Source: Oscheius sp. JU75
Lineage: Eukaryota > Nematoda > Chromadorea > Rhabditida > Rhabditidae
Direction of reading: 5' to 3'
DNA: 64,000 bases
NCBI GenBank assembly: GCA_037178855.1
Contig: JASJZC010000005.1
Location: 9,362,001-9,426,000 of the forward strand
The first letter of the stretch is position 1. Each line of letters starts with the position of its first letter. The notes under the pieces were generated by a model that worked only from the letters and a program-made list of their open reading frames with translations, searched no databases and was not told where the DNA came from. Below, one piece after another: positions 21,411 to 36,983 of this stretch. The translations under genes were made by a program, and so were the position numbers.

Positions 21411-22880
21411 AAATTCCAGACTGCTGTTATTACGGTCCCTACACAATTCAATAGCACTCAACGACAAGCAATTTCGCGAAGTTGGAACCGATATTGGTCA
21501 ACGAGGCCGTAGCAGCTGCGCTGGCTTACCTGTACGAATTCAAGACGGAGCTTCGCGTCGGTACGAAAAATCTTCTCATTTTCGATTTCGGAGGTGGAAG
21601 GACAGATGTGACCATAATCACATCAAACGGCGGTCTTCTTGAAATACGTTCAAATGTGGGCAACATAAATGCTGTCTGATTATTTTAACGGAAGAAGATT
21701 GAATAAGGCTTTAAACCCTGACGAAACGGTAGTTATTGGAGCTGCGGTTTACACAATGGTTATCTGGAACCCATAAGCTCACGGGCTTGTTGCAAAAATA
21801 CAAGTCCCATTCAGTATAGGCTTTGATATTTACAGAGGCTTAATGGTACCGTTGATAATGGTTCGGATTTTTGCAATCCAAATAAATGAAAGGGTCTCTA
21901 TTTTATTGGCATAACAAACCCTTTATCTATATGCCAGTGCTTATTTCATTGTTCAGGTGATCCCTATTGAGATCTACGAAGGCAGTAACCTGCATACATG
22001 TTATAATAATCGTCTGCTGTCTTTACCCGTTACTTTGCAGCCCAACGCAGACAAGCGTATATCTGTTAAGTGAGCTTTTAAAACGATTTTCAAATTCCAG
22101 TTTTAAGTAGACTTTGGAGTTTCTTGGAGGAGTTTCCCTGCTGCGTCTCGCTTCTGTGCTGTTGGAATTTAATTTCCTCCGCCAATAGCTCTACAAGAGG
22201 CTTGGAAATCTGTACTGCCGATCCCTCCGTTCTACCGTCCGATTTGCTGAACTGGAAGCTGCTTTCAGTGGAATCGACTACGATGTCTGCGGTCTGACAG
22301 AAGTAAATAGGAGCTGAAACAAATCCTTCCAATTGCATCAATCTGGACATCAACTGCTGCTACACGGAAAGACTGGTTTCCTGGTACATCCAAAATGGTT
22401 GTCATCCGTTTCCTTCCACCCAAAATCGGACCGAGTGAGCTACCTTGACCTCGTGCATCAGAAAGTCTACCTCCGTGTTGTCTGTCTCTATGCACCCACT
22501 TCCGTATATGCCGACCAGGACTACGAAGAATGCCTAGACAATGTGATTCGAGCTCTAAGATCTCCTCATCGGGAACGGGTAAATGGTCTTCAATCATACG
22601 GGCCTATCTGTCACACCAAGGCCTATCTGTCACACCAAGTGACGGAAACGGAATTCTCAGCGTGAGCATGCTGGAAACTGGAACTAAGAATTCTGACAGC
22701 ATGAAACTTTCGAACACTGCCGGTTATTTGTCAAAGGAAGAAATATTGAGAATGATCAAAAACGAAGAAGAGTATCGCCAAGACGATGCAAAAAGAAAAG
22801 AAATTGTGAAAGCCACTAACGATTTGGAGGAAATAATGCTGGAAGCCGACAACTCTCAGAATGAACCACGAATGCTCTAG
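21405..22880 (+). pseudogene. Hsp70 pseudogene interrupted by a LINE fragment
   Basis: Hsp70 blocks appear in order but in shifting frames. They are TAVITVPTQFNSTQRQAI (21418 on), EAVAAALAYLYEF and NLLIFDFGGGRTDVTI (21500-21625), then an internal deletion to NPDETVVIGAAVY (~21715-21755), IPIEIYEGSN (~21965), and finally GNGILSVSMLETGTKN..LSKEEILRMIKNEEEY (22640-22800). The N-terminal ATPase region, most of subdomain IIB and part of the substrate domain are gone. A retrotransposon endonuclease remnant sits at ~22200-22565. Not expected to make a chaperone. Confidence 0.85.
22200..22565 (+). mobile_element. Non-LTR retrotransposon (RTE-like) endonuclease fragment
   Basis: Translation with one in-frame stop gives the typical start of an apurinic-type endonuclease: RSTVRFAELEAAFSGIDYDV then CGLTEVNR, FLVHPKWLSSVSFHPKSDRV and LRVVCLYAPTSVYADQDYEE. 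These match the conserved NxR, GL.E, DR and YAPTS blocks of LINE/RTE endonucleases. No reverse transcriptase domain follows, so it is a short dead fragment within the Hsp70 pseudogene. Confidence 0.75.
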
Positions 22881-23121
22881 ACTGTATGGTCAGCCCGAAA
22901 AACCAAGGACAAGAGGCAATATTGAAATCTCCCCGCACTCCGCGCGGATTGCGATAACCAAAAAGCAGAGCTGTAATGTAGGGTTGAACTATCACTGCCA
23001 CATCTTGCTCATTTATGGCTCGCGTTTGTAATTTGTAGTCGGGTTTCTGTAATGAACCTTAATTATTTGTCCACCAATGTGTATCAAGTTTGTCAGCATT
23101 TGTTTCGAAGAACTCTAGTTT

Positions 23122-24584
23122 TTACACAGAAACCACTATAGCCACACTCCACTTCTGATTTTCGTTGAACGACCCAGTTCTCCAAAAGTTGATGTAAGCT
23201 CTTCGAAGCCTCCTGTAAAAACCGAATATTATGCACAGGTGGAACCTTACATGTTGAAGATAAGATACACAACGCAGTTGACCATGTTCACAAGTTGCCA
23301 AGTCACTTTCAGAATGTAGAATACTAGAAGCGAATCAGCAAGAAGATTATTGGGAATCACATCGAAAGTAGTCGATGTCAGGATGAAAAACAAACTGACA
23401 ATGAAGGCTTGGATAGCCAGACTCCATTCTTTTCGGATCGTTTGGGTTTTGCTCTGAATTTACGAATTTCTCTCTCCGAACGGTCAGACTCGCCTTGAAA
23501 AACATGTAGACAATGATTATAACATACAGAGTGCCAGTAATACCCATGGTTATCCAGTTAACGTACAGCTCTACTTGCATGGCCACTAAACATAAATCCT
23601 ATTGGAATCATTCGGCGACTCACAGTCAACAGGCCACGGTGGGCCTGGCCGTAGTTTCGGCTTCATGTATGCAAATATCCAGTAGTAATAAATGAGACTC
23701 ATGTTGTACATGGCAGAGCCAACTATGACAACAGCGATTGACAGACAGTAGACGAACTGAAAACTTGGATGAATGCATTCTATACAACTATGATCTGGAT
23801 GGTGTAATCTTCAAATGAGAGAGTTGATACTACACGGTTCTTCACAATTCACGGCGTTTTCCCCTTACAGTTCAGTTCTACGTGGTCCTCCGTTGTATTT
23901 GTGAACTAGTGTGTTTGTGAACATAATGTTTGCGGAGCGGTAATTGCATCGTGGTATAATAAACTTTCACCAGCTTAATACTCACATAGTAGATCACTGA
24001 ACTGTTCGCCCATGAAAAGTCGTCCATTACAATAGCTGCGAATCTGTTGTAGGCTAAGAGAAGAGTCAGGATAAGCGTAGCGTCCCACAAGCTAGACAAA
24101 ACTCCTCGATAGAACTGTAACAGTTTGAAGTGGTTGAAAGGTGACCTTACTCCATCATAGACCGATCCCAGAAAGATTCCAAAAATCAAAATGAGACCGT
24201 CGTAGATTTGGAGGAACAATTGAATACAATCAAGAAGTCCTATGAGGAACATAATGAAGAAGGCCCGATTCTTGTTGAACTCCTTGTTGAGAAGGAATAA
24301 CTGAAAGGCTGATAAAGGAAGGAAAACAACAGCGTTCTACCAAGACGACTGGAATATGAAAAATGAGAAAGGCGATGGATAGGAAGATAATAACAGCTCC
24401 TGTTACAGAATTTACGTAAAGCCCATTCCCTTCAAAGGCATAGAGGGGATCGGAAACTATCTGAAAGAGAACAAAGTCACTGTCACTCCCTCACACTTAC
24501 CATTATAATCGGCACCGAAATACAGCTAGCGACGATTGACGAAAAGATGGTAAAGAAGCCCCAGAAGAGAATGTTCTCCTCCAT
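23122..24584 (-). CDS. Seven-transmembrane chemoreceptor C
   Basis: Eight exons in reading order (24584-24501, 24460-24341, 24300-24151, 24114-23986, 23756-23624, 23585-23494, 23453-23251, 23212-23122) close in phase to 333 residues. Seven helices are visible, e.g. GFFTIFSSIVASCISVPIIM (TM1), DATLILTLLLAYNRFAAIV (TM3, with the N-R-F cytoplasmic motif), FVYCLSIAVVIVGSAMYN (TM4) and ITMGITGTLYVIIIVYMFFK (TM5). TIRKEWSLAIQAFIVSLFFI (loop 3 into TM6) follows. It is distinct from receptors A and B and close in style to the large nematode sr families; the exact family is unknown. The exon ending at 23494 uses either a GC donor (AAG/gcgagt, 40-bp intron) or a GT donor at 23481 that would make a 28-bp intron; both keep frame. 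Confidence 0.82.
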
Positions 24585-24693
24585 GATTCAGGCTACCTGC
24601 TACCAGTAAGATGTTTATTTATACAAGTCGTGCTCTGCCGGACCCGATTAACATGATTTACCTCTCGGAAAGGAATAAACAAAGACAAACTTA

Positions 24694-25100
24694 TTACACC
24701 CTCTTGTTCACAGGGCAAAACAACAATTGAACTGGGAAACAAGCAGTGGTTAGTAGAGTTCCCAACAAATCAATGGTAGTCTGAGACATGTATGAGAGCA
24801 TCTTCTTGCATCTCTCACAAGCCGTTCTCAATTTCCGCAGGGCACGTTTGTTAGAAGAGATATCCGTCTTGTGTCTCTTCTTGATATCTGACAGACAGTA
24901 ACTAACAAGACAGGAGATGAAATCTTCTCCACCAAGATGGATGTCTCCGGAAATGGATCGCACAGTAAACATTCCGTTTTCGATGACTAAAATATAATTG
25001 AAAAGCATTAGTTAGACAGTGAACACTAGCCAGTATTGACATGCCCCCCAAAACTGTTCGTTTCTGTATCCCACTCGCTCATGACAGTCACGTCAAAAGT
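24694..25100 (-). pseudogene. Inverted Hsp70 fragment
   Basis: The minus strand encodes [12 protein letters not shown] (~25100-25060), then after an intron-like gap IENGMFTVRSISGDIHLGGEDF..CLVSYCLSDIKKRHKTDISSNK and RALRKLRTACE, after which similarity stops. This is the middle of the Hsp70 ATPase domain, most like the two genes at 26.7-31.1 kb but in opposite orientation. Confidence 0.8.
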
Positions 25101-25439
25101 TTAAAATAGAGTACAGTCGTGGCAGCCCAGCCTGGTTCGTTGTTTGAAAAGTTAGGTAGGCTTCTAAATCAATACTAGTTGTTTTCAAATGAAGGGCAGC
25201 GGCATTGGCGCTGTGCCATGGTGCTTTAGAATTTTAACCATCTTGGAACATTCCATTTCTCACTAGTAAAGTATTTTGTAAAAAGGATCGCTTTCGCTCT
25301 ATCGGCGACCTTATCAGCACATCGTTTCTTGCTGCCACCCTAACTATTGCCTCCTTTCTTTTTCATTCTAAACCAGCAACGGCGTATAGTCGGGTGGATT
25401 TCTAAGAGTTAGCCTACATCTCAATGGCGTCAGGAAAAG

Positions 25440-25890
25440 ACTTAACCTTTCTTCTGAGACGGAAAGTCTGGGCGATATTGAGATCGTTTCAATCAAACGT
25501 GAACATGCTACGAGAGTCACAGGGCTGCTGATTCTGAGCGAGTTCTTGCAAAGGATGACAGGCATGCACTGAAAAGCGTTATTGATCGTCTCCAAACTAG
25601 GCTCGAAAGTAACAAGGTTACCTGATATAACATTTTAACATAGATTCTTGAACAGGGAAGATAGGAATGTTCGCGGAAATGCCAAAGAATTCTTGGAAAA
25701 GAACCCAGATGCTACATCGGCTCAATACAAGGCCATACTGGATTTCACAAAAAATTGAGTGACGAAAATTAAGAAGCACTATAATTTGAAAAATACTGTT
25801 TCTGAAGGAAGTTAAGAAGCGAGAAATGTTTAAAAAAAAACCCAAAAGCGATAGTGGTGAGTGAACAGTATTTTCTACAACAAATTTCGC
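25440..25890 (+). pseudogene. Hsp70 C-terminal lid fragment and 3' flank
   Basis: Frames give RHALKSVIDRLQTRLESNK, a short intron (GTTACC...TTGAACAG), then RNVRGNAKEFLEKNPDATSAQ, YKAILDFTKN and a stop near 25760. This resembles the helical lid of Hsp70. The following ~100 bp (AGAAGCACTATAATTTGAAAA...) matches the 3' flank of the Hsp70-like gene ending at 29048. It therefore probably preserves the lid that the neighbouring genes lack. Confidence 0.5.
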
Positions 25891-26692
25891 TAAACAAAAA
25901 TGCAAACAGAATCTTGATGGACTAATCACCATTTTATAGTCTGTCCAGCTGGGATCTTCACAAGGCATTCCTTTAAGATCGATAGTCGCGAGACCCATTT
26001 TTACTGGAAAGGGATTCTCATGGGGCAAAGTTTCATATTTTTGTTGGATTCAATTCAAAGAGGACTAAAAACCGACGAGAAGCACGAAATTACGGCGAAA
26101 TTTATTAAAATTAATTATGCCTGCTTTGTCCAGAAGCTTGTCGAAATCTGGTTAGTACACAATTGGGTTGTCCGAAAACTTTTTCAGGCGTAGGCTACCG
26201 AAAATCATAGGCAAAACAAATGCAGCAAAAAACTCTTATTCAATTTCTAGCCACAAAGTCTAGCAGCGCTTAATACGACGTGGAAGCTGCACAAAGAAGA
26301 ATCGCAGTCTCTCAGCAGACTGCTTCAAAACACATCCTCGTCTCGAACATAACAGATGAACTTTCCAACAAGCTACCAAAGACACTCTCTGGAGAAACCA
26401 ATGAAGCGCAGGTACTTTTCTTGTTTTATTTTTAAAAACTGCGATGGATCAGACTCACAGCTCTAACAAAGAGAAAGCCTGCCCTGAAGCTGTATTCAAT
26501 GACGAAACAACAAAACGTTACGGCTAAGCAAAGCCTGGTATCCCTGAAGAAATGGCAACACTTGTCGAGGAATCTCATGATAACATTTTTAGTAAATCAG
26601 CAACATGTTTTGTTTATGACTGGTTCGAACCCGAGATACCTTTGACGTGTGCTTTCCTAGTTTGTTTGCAGAACAGAATTTTTTTTTTGAAA

Positions 26693-29048
<2,356 letters not shown>

Positions 29049-29333
29049 CTCGAAAAATATAGTTTCTGAGGGAAGTCGAGACGCAAGAAGAAACGACAAT
29101 GGTGAGTAAACTGTCATGCACGTCTGAACTCTGAGTTGTCAAAAAGCAGAGACAAAAACATTGCAGTGAAAAACTCTAACTAATCCAGCCACAAAGCCAA
29201 AGCAGCGATTTCCAACTAGTCTATGAAACAAAAGTTTGCTTAAGAGTGTTATTTATTTCCTGGGGATCAATCCTACCCTTCTTTTGTTAGTGTTTGCTTA
29301 CTTTTTTCAGGAAGTTTTACCAATTTTTTTACT

Positions 29334-31106
<1,773 letters not shown>

Positions 31107-31115
<9 letters not shown>

Positions 31116-31396
31116 AATGTTTTTTTATTGGTTATATAGATATGTCTCTGGAGAATAGAGGAAACATGTAGATTTATTCAGAGGATTTGGCTTTCAGACA
31201 GAGTCAAAATGGCAGAATGGAGAAGAAGGCGACAAACTTTTTCCGCGTGCTTCCCATTCTTGTAGCAGATCTCATGCCAATATTACAGTTCATTCCTATC
31301 GAGTCGATGGAAATCCTCTATCTCAAGAATTTCGCTTCCAGAGTTGTGTACTGAATTTTCACATAACATCTGCTGTGAAAGGTGCCATATCCACAG
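31107..31396 (+). repeat. 280-bp duplication, copy at the Hsp70-like 2 3' end
   Basis: Covers the last codons, stop and 3' flank of Hsp70-like protein 2. Near-identical to 21131-21410 next to UGT2. Similarity ends at GGTGCCATATCCACA in both. Confidence 0.85.
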
Positions 31397-31399
31397 AGG

Positions 31400-34300
31400 G
31401 TACAGAATAAAGTACTCTTGTTAGCGTGATGTTCTTATATCTGCGTCTTCGGGTTGTTTTCTTAATGAAAGCAGATGTTGACCTGGCTTTGTACTAACCA
31501 CGTATCTCTTTTTGACATATGGAACAGTCGACCAGCTTGGTGGTCGGTTTCGACAGAATGATGTACCAGAGTAAGTGATAAGCGGTTATGCTTCCCGATC
31601 AATAAAAAGTAGTACCGGAGGGCAGATTTGCGGCTTTTCGAGTTAGTACTAGGCTTTTTATTTCGTCTTATTTGAGATACGCCCGTTGCTACTTATCACT
31701 CCTTCTCAGAAATTCAAGTTTGCACTATTGAAAAGCCATTGAAGCATTTATCCGCCTCTTGGCAAGAGTCAGAATAGGGCTGCCTATCCTAATTAAAGGG
31801 ATATCCGGATCAGACCAAAGCCCAGTACGAGTTGGCTATGACATTGGAACCTGCCTCGTCCCTCTGTCTCTATGTCTCTCCGTTTCTCTGTCGCTTTGGC
31901 TCTCCCTTTCAGAAACACAACTTTCTCACAGTTCAAACGTTCAATATTTTCATCATGACTCTCTAGACTCAATTACGCAGCAGTGCCTTCAAAAAGGGGC
32001 ATGAAGAAACTAGTGCGTTCCCAGCATACTTACATATGATGAAAGAAGTCGCGGCGAAGAAGGAGAGACAGAGTGGGGAGAGACTCCGAGTACAAAGCGC
32101 AACTTTTGCCTCTTCCCGTCTCCCCCGCATACCCTTCGCCCAAGAGATAGACACACGGCATATGATTCACTGTCCGTCGGCCAGATGGTCAGACTGGGCT
32201 TGCCCCGCTCTGCAACAGTCTACACAAACAGTTCGAAATTGTCCTCATTAGTCTCTCTTCAAACACTGTTCATATTATCAACTTCTTTCTGACGCAACTG
32301 ATCCAAAAAAAGACCCAATTTTTCGACACATAGTATTACGCACACGCTCTCCCCGTGAGTATGACCCTCTCCTCGTGGAATATTGGATTAGGAGGTCGAA
32401 AGTTTATACGGGTGGAGAGGGGAAGGCGGTAACGGAGCTTATTTATTTGTTGTCCACAAGCGCATGACACCTTCTGATGACTACATTTTCTTTAAGAATT
32501 TCAAGCTGACTAGGCTCTCAGTTGTCTTGGCTCGATACCTTGACCTACTTTTTTTTTATTCTTAGGGGTTTCAAACGAGAATTGAATTGGGAAGGCATTT
32601 CTTTTTGCTCGACTTGACTGTTCCCGTTCAACGTTTGGAGGAAGAGTGTCCTTACCTGGTTCGAAACGCAGATGGTCAGTACCGACAATTATTTTTCTGA
32701 AGCTTGTAGTGCACCGTAAGGATGTATTGTTTCCCGCTGCAGAACGCGCTCTCCTAACAGTAAACCCAATCGAATTCTGCCGTATCTGACTTGAGAATTT
32801 GATCTTTGACACAAGAACTTGAATGTGAGATTTTTATAGTGAAATAACTTCTAATAACAAGCTATTGATTAACAATTTGCAACAGTCGAAAATATTGCTG
32901 ACTAGAAACAGTTGTCGAGTCAACCTTCATAACCTGGGACTGGTGTTTTGACGATAACCAAATGTCCCTAGATGGTACGGGTGCACCTCCAGCTCTCTCT
33001 TCTCCCTTTATGATCCCCGTTCACCATCTCCGAACCTCCTTCTCTCTCTCTCTCTCTCTTTCGAACAGCTTAGTTTTTAAATTCCCTTGAAAATCTTCCA
33101 TGCACGTGGCGTCAATATGTCAGACATCTCTGTTTGCCTCTCTTATTCTTTTCTCCCGGATATCTTCTCTTGTTTTCTCATTCATAAAGCATTTATTCGC
33201 TCTTATCTAGCTGGTCATATAAGGACCATAAGCCCACCAAAGATCTTAAAGTTCTTTACCACTTCCTCTTCCTGTCTGACTAGGCCCTTCTTGGAAAAAC
33301 TGTAAATTTATGGGGGTGGGAACTTTCAAACTAGATATTTTTCGAGCTTGCAGTATCTTCTTCTTCTTTTCCCCGCGCCCACTGTTAGGGAATAACAAAT
33401 AACGAAGGAAGCCAGCGTCCAAGTTAGTGTTGCCTGGCTTCCAGAGCGGGTTGTACCTTGTGTGGGGGTGGGAAGACTCTTACTAATATACCACTTCCCT
33501 CTTTCCCTGAATATACCAACTTTGGTTCTGACTCTTGCCTACGTATCTATTGTTCATTTTACTAAGTCCATGGTTTGTGGTTGTTGGCTCTTTTTCTATG
33601 GAAGAATGAGACCTTCGGCATGAAAAGAGACCGATTGCTGGGAGATCCAGAGTTGGACTCTATTGATTTTAACCGCCTAAAATACAGTGTGAAGTCGACT
33701 TGTATTGGCTTGTTTGTAGTGACTTTTCTTCTTGGAGTCAGGCTACTAATTTGATCAGTTATGTCTACCTGTCACCTGGCTCCCCTAGCCGGTATCAATT
33801 GAACTAGCCGTTCCGTAGACTACGAGTCCAAGTTTTTACTTTTTTTTTCAAAACAAGTTGTAATTTTTTTTTGGGATAAGAGAACCATGAACAAGTAGAC
33901 CGACAGTATACTGAACCGACCAATCACTCTTCTGAGGCTGTACTTGATAATTTGGTAGACGATCTGTCCTAATTGCACTGTACTGATTTGGCATTCTAGC
34001 TACACCACAGCCAGGCCATACTATGGTACTTGCCCGAGGTGAACAGAATCTTGTTTTCCGGAATTTAAAGGGTATACATGTCGATTGATAGTTTTCTTCT
34101 TCCTCTCCCTCCAAAAAGTGTCAAAGCTTTCTGACCTACCAGCTAGTGATGATCCCCTGATCCTCAAGTCTCTAAATACCACATCCTCTCATCACATCTT
34201 TGAACGTCTCACAGATCAGCCATCCCTCCCACCCGTATTCGGTGTTTCTTTACACTGTTCTGGTCCCTTTTTGGAACAAATCCACTTCCCTGTACGCCCC

Positions 34301-36970
34301 AATCTCACTCCATAAATCTATGCAAAATGCCATTAGGATCTATAAGTCAGAAATGTTACCGGTTCAATCCTACCCATGATTACCGATTAGGGAGACCTTT
34401 ATATTCTCGACGCCAGTTTCGGATTAATGTCATACACTTCCCCGTTCTCTTTTTTCTCTGTTTGGAACAAGTGAAGCCCTTCAGTGCATCCCAGCTGACA
34501 TCATGACGCTATGTAAAATGACATGTATTGTCTTCAAAAAGCATACATGATTCACTTAAACGTCGCTCCGAACTGTCACTCTAGCAACCAGGTTCAATAC
34601 TTGAACAAATCTGTAAACCACTAGCTCTTTCGTTCAAAGCTTCTATCCAAGAGATTTCATATATTGCCTGGTTATATTTTCTGTTCACATCTGTAGTTGC
34701 ATTTTTCAAAGCTCTCTAACCTTTTCAATCCCGTCTTGCAAATCCGTTTTAACGATTAATCAAGACAATGTTCCGTTGCCAAGCATCCTTTCTCAATTCT
34801 TTGAAAGGCATATAACGAAAATCTAGCCTGGCTACTTAACGTTCCAAGTATGAGAGAGATTTTTCCTAGAAACTTGAAACTGGAAGAATCACCTTTCTTA
34901 CCCAATGTAAACTTTCAAAAGTTGATCATGGCACGTTTAGGTGGAACTTTGGGTACAAATCTGAAGAACCAGCTTGCTTTATATGATAGGTTTCATGCTT
35001 GACATCCTAGGCTCATTTAACATCCTTTGGAATGGGATAAAATAGGTAGAGACAGATTCCTGATGGATCAGATATACAGTTTCGGGTCAATATGGCTTTG
35101 TTTAGTGTTAGCAACGTTATACGAAAACGACCTACTCTCAGATCTACAGAAGCCGTACTTTGGAACCAAGGCGAGCTCGAATAGGCCTCTGAGCATATGC
35201 GCCACTTACATTTGGCCAGACTCCAACGTCTCCTGCAGTCCTCCCCGTTCCATTCCCGACATTTGTTATCTCCTTTCGCCCAAAAACCAATCCTTGAGAG
35301 CTGTCTAGATTCCTCAGAGTCAGAAATGAAGCCAAAGGATGGCCCCTTCCCTCTCGCTGTGTCTGCATAAGCGATTAAACATCATTTGTCTCCGGATATG
35401 TGCAACGCGGTCTGCTAGAGGGGAGAAAAAAGATGAGTTAGATCTCTGCCTACTCTTTTTATTCGCTCAATAATCACCTTCCCTCAAAATCAGTTCGTTT
35501 TCTCACGCTCGTCTCCCCCTTATTTGTTCTGCATGCCCCTTCAATATCCTCCCTAGCAGTCTCTCTGTTTAAGTTTTTAGCCTTTCTGGTTCGAGAAGAG
35601 GCGCGAAAATATCCTCTCCTCCCTTCAACTCCTCCTGAGGATTGAAAACAACTGATTCAATTGCAGTCTTCCCCGTTCCTAATCTGCTCACACTCATGAC
35701 GCCTCGCATTTGCTTTGTCATTCATATGTATCCAGCCAGGAGCCTCCTCATTTGTACCGGTCCCTTTCAACATTACTTGGCTTTTAGAACGGTGAAAAAG
35801 TCTAGAAAAGGATCAGAGATCCAGTCTTGAATGGGATATAATGCTTACTCTTGGCTGGTGTATTCATGTAAAAGAGAGGACTGGGGCTGGGCAGAAGAGG
35901 AAAAACAAGATGTTTTCTCAGAAATTCGCTGCTTTCTTTTAGAGTCTTCTCTGTACAGTTTGTTGTTTTACCTCCCTTTCAAAGCTACAATCCCTTGTTA
36001 GTGAGAAGCCGACTTGATAGAAGTTAGAAAGAATTGCAAGCCAGACGCCTAAGTATCAAATGTGTGCCCGCTGGTGACTAGAAACTGTTCACACTTTTCA
36101 ATTCTTTATCAGTTTCTTCTAACGTGGTCTCTAATGGCTGGCACAGGTGCTTTGAGGGAGGTGCACAGGTTATCCCTTTGATAGCTGGTAACTGTATGTT
36201 CTAGTCAGCCTCCTTGTGAGTCCAACATTGTGATTTTAAGGTGACAGGGGTTGGGAACTAGAAAGAACAACAGTCTGAAAAACCTTTCGTTCTCTTCATA
36301 GAAACACGACTTTTAGCTTTCTACAGTTTATACTTCTGCTTCGGCATCTCGAATGAAGTCGTGCAAGTTCAGATACCACAGCTGTCCTTTGGATCCAAAG
36401 GGTTTTAGCCATGTTTTCGCGACGGTGCAGCTGGTCTGTCTGATAGTTTGCAGACTATAGAGAGATTTTAAAATGACATTTTTCTAAATCCCAAAAACTC
36501 GTGCCGATGGACTGGTGTCTTCTGTTTCTGGCATCTATACATCTTGGCTTTTCCATACTCTTTTACTTTTCCAAAATATTTGTATCCTCAGCCCTGTCCG
36601 TTTGTGTCTTGATGTTAGTCTGTCATTAATCTCTCCCACTTTCACCCATCTATTTATTCAGTCCCTGCCAATTTCCGCCACGTTAGGAAACTTTTTTGCT
36701 CTCTCTAATTCTCTCCAATCCTTCCTCGTTCTCTGTCTCTCTCTCCCCCTCAATTTTCTGCTTTAATTGGTCCCTTGGGCATACTTATTAGCTTTCGTTC
36801 TCTGTTTTTTGGGGCTCTTTGTCTTGATCAAACAATCTTTCTTCATGGCAGAAAACAAGCCTATGTTTCAGGATTCTCGCCAGATCCCAACTTTCGCTGT
36901 TCCTTAAATAGATGGGATAGAGAGTCATTCGGTCACAGGCAGGTAGGTAGACAGAGAGACAGAGAGACAG
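31400..36970. other. 5.5-kb gene-free region
   Basis: I found no exon chain, transposase, reverse transcriptase, tRNA or rRNA signature on either strand. It is rich in pyrimidine runs (e.g. a CT microsatellite at ~33042-33061) and has several T-rich stretches. It could hold the regulatory region of the SLC41 gene, non-coding RNA or very old repeats. The short open frames have no family resemblance. Confidence 0.5.
33042..33061. repeat. CT dinucleotide microsatellite
   Basis: About nine to ten uninterrupted CT units within the gene-free region. Confidence 0.8.
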
Positions 36971-36983
36971 TTTTTAGGACACA

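Noticed and set aside
25618-26028. 136-residue minus-strand open frame
   Set aside because: It is antisense to Hsp70 lid and 3'-flank remnants and has no family resemblance.
34355-34385. Possible tRNA T-arm (GGTTCAATCC)
   Set aside because: No matching D arm, anticodon arm or acceptor stem in the preceding 80 bp.
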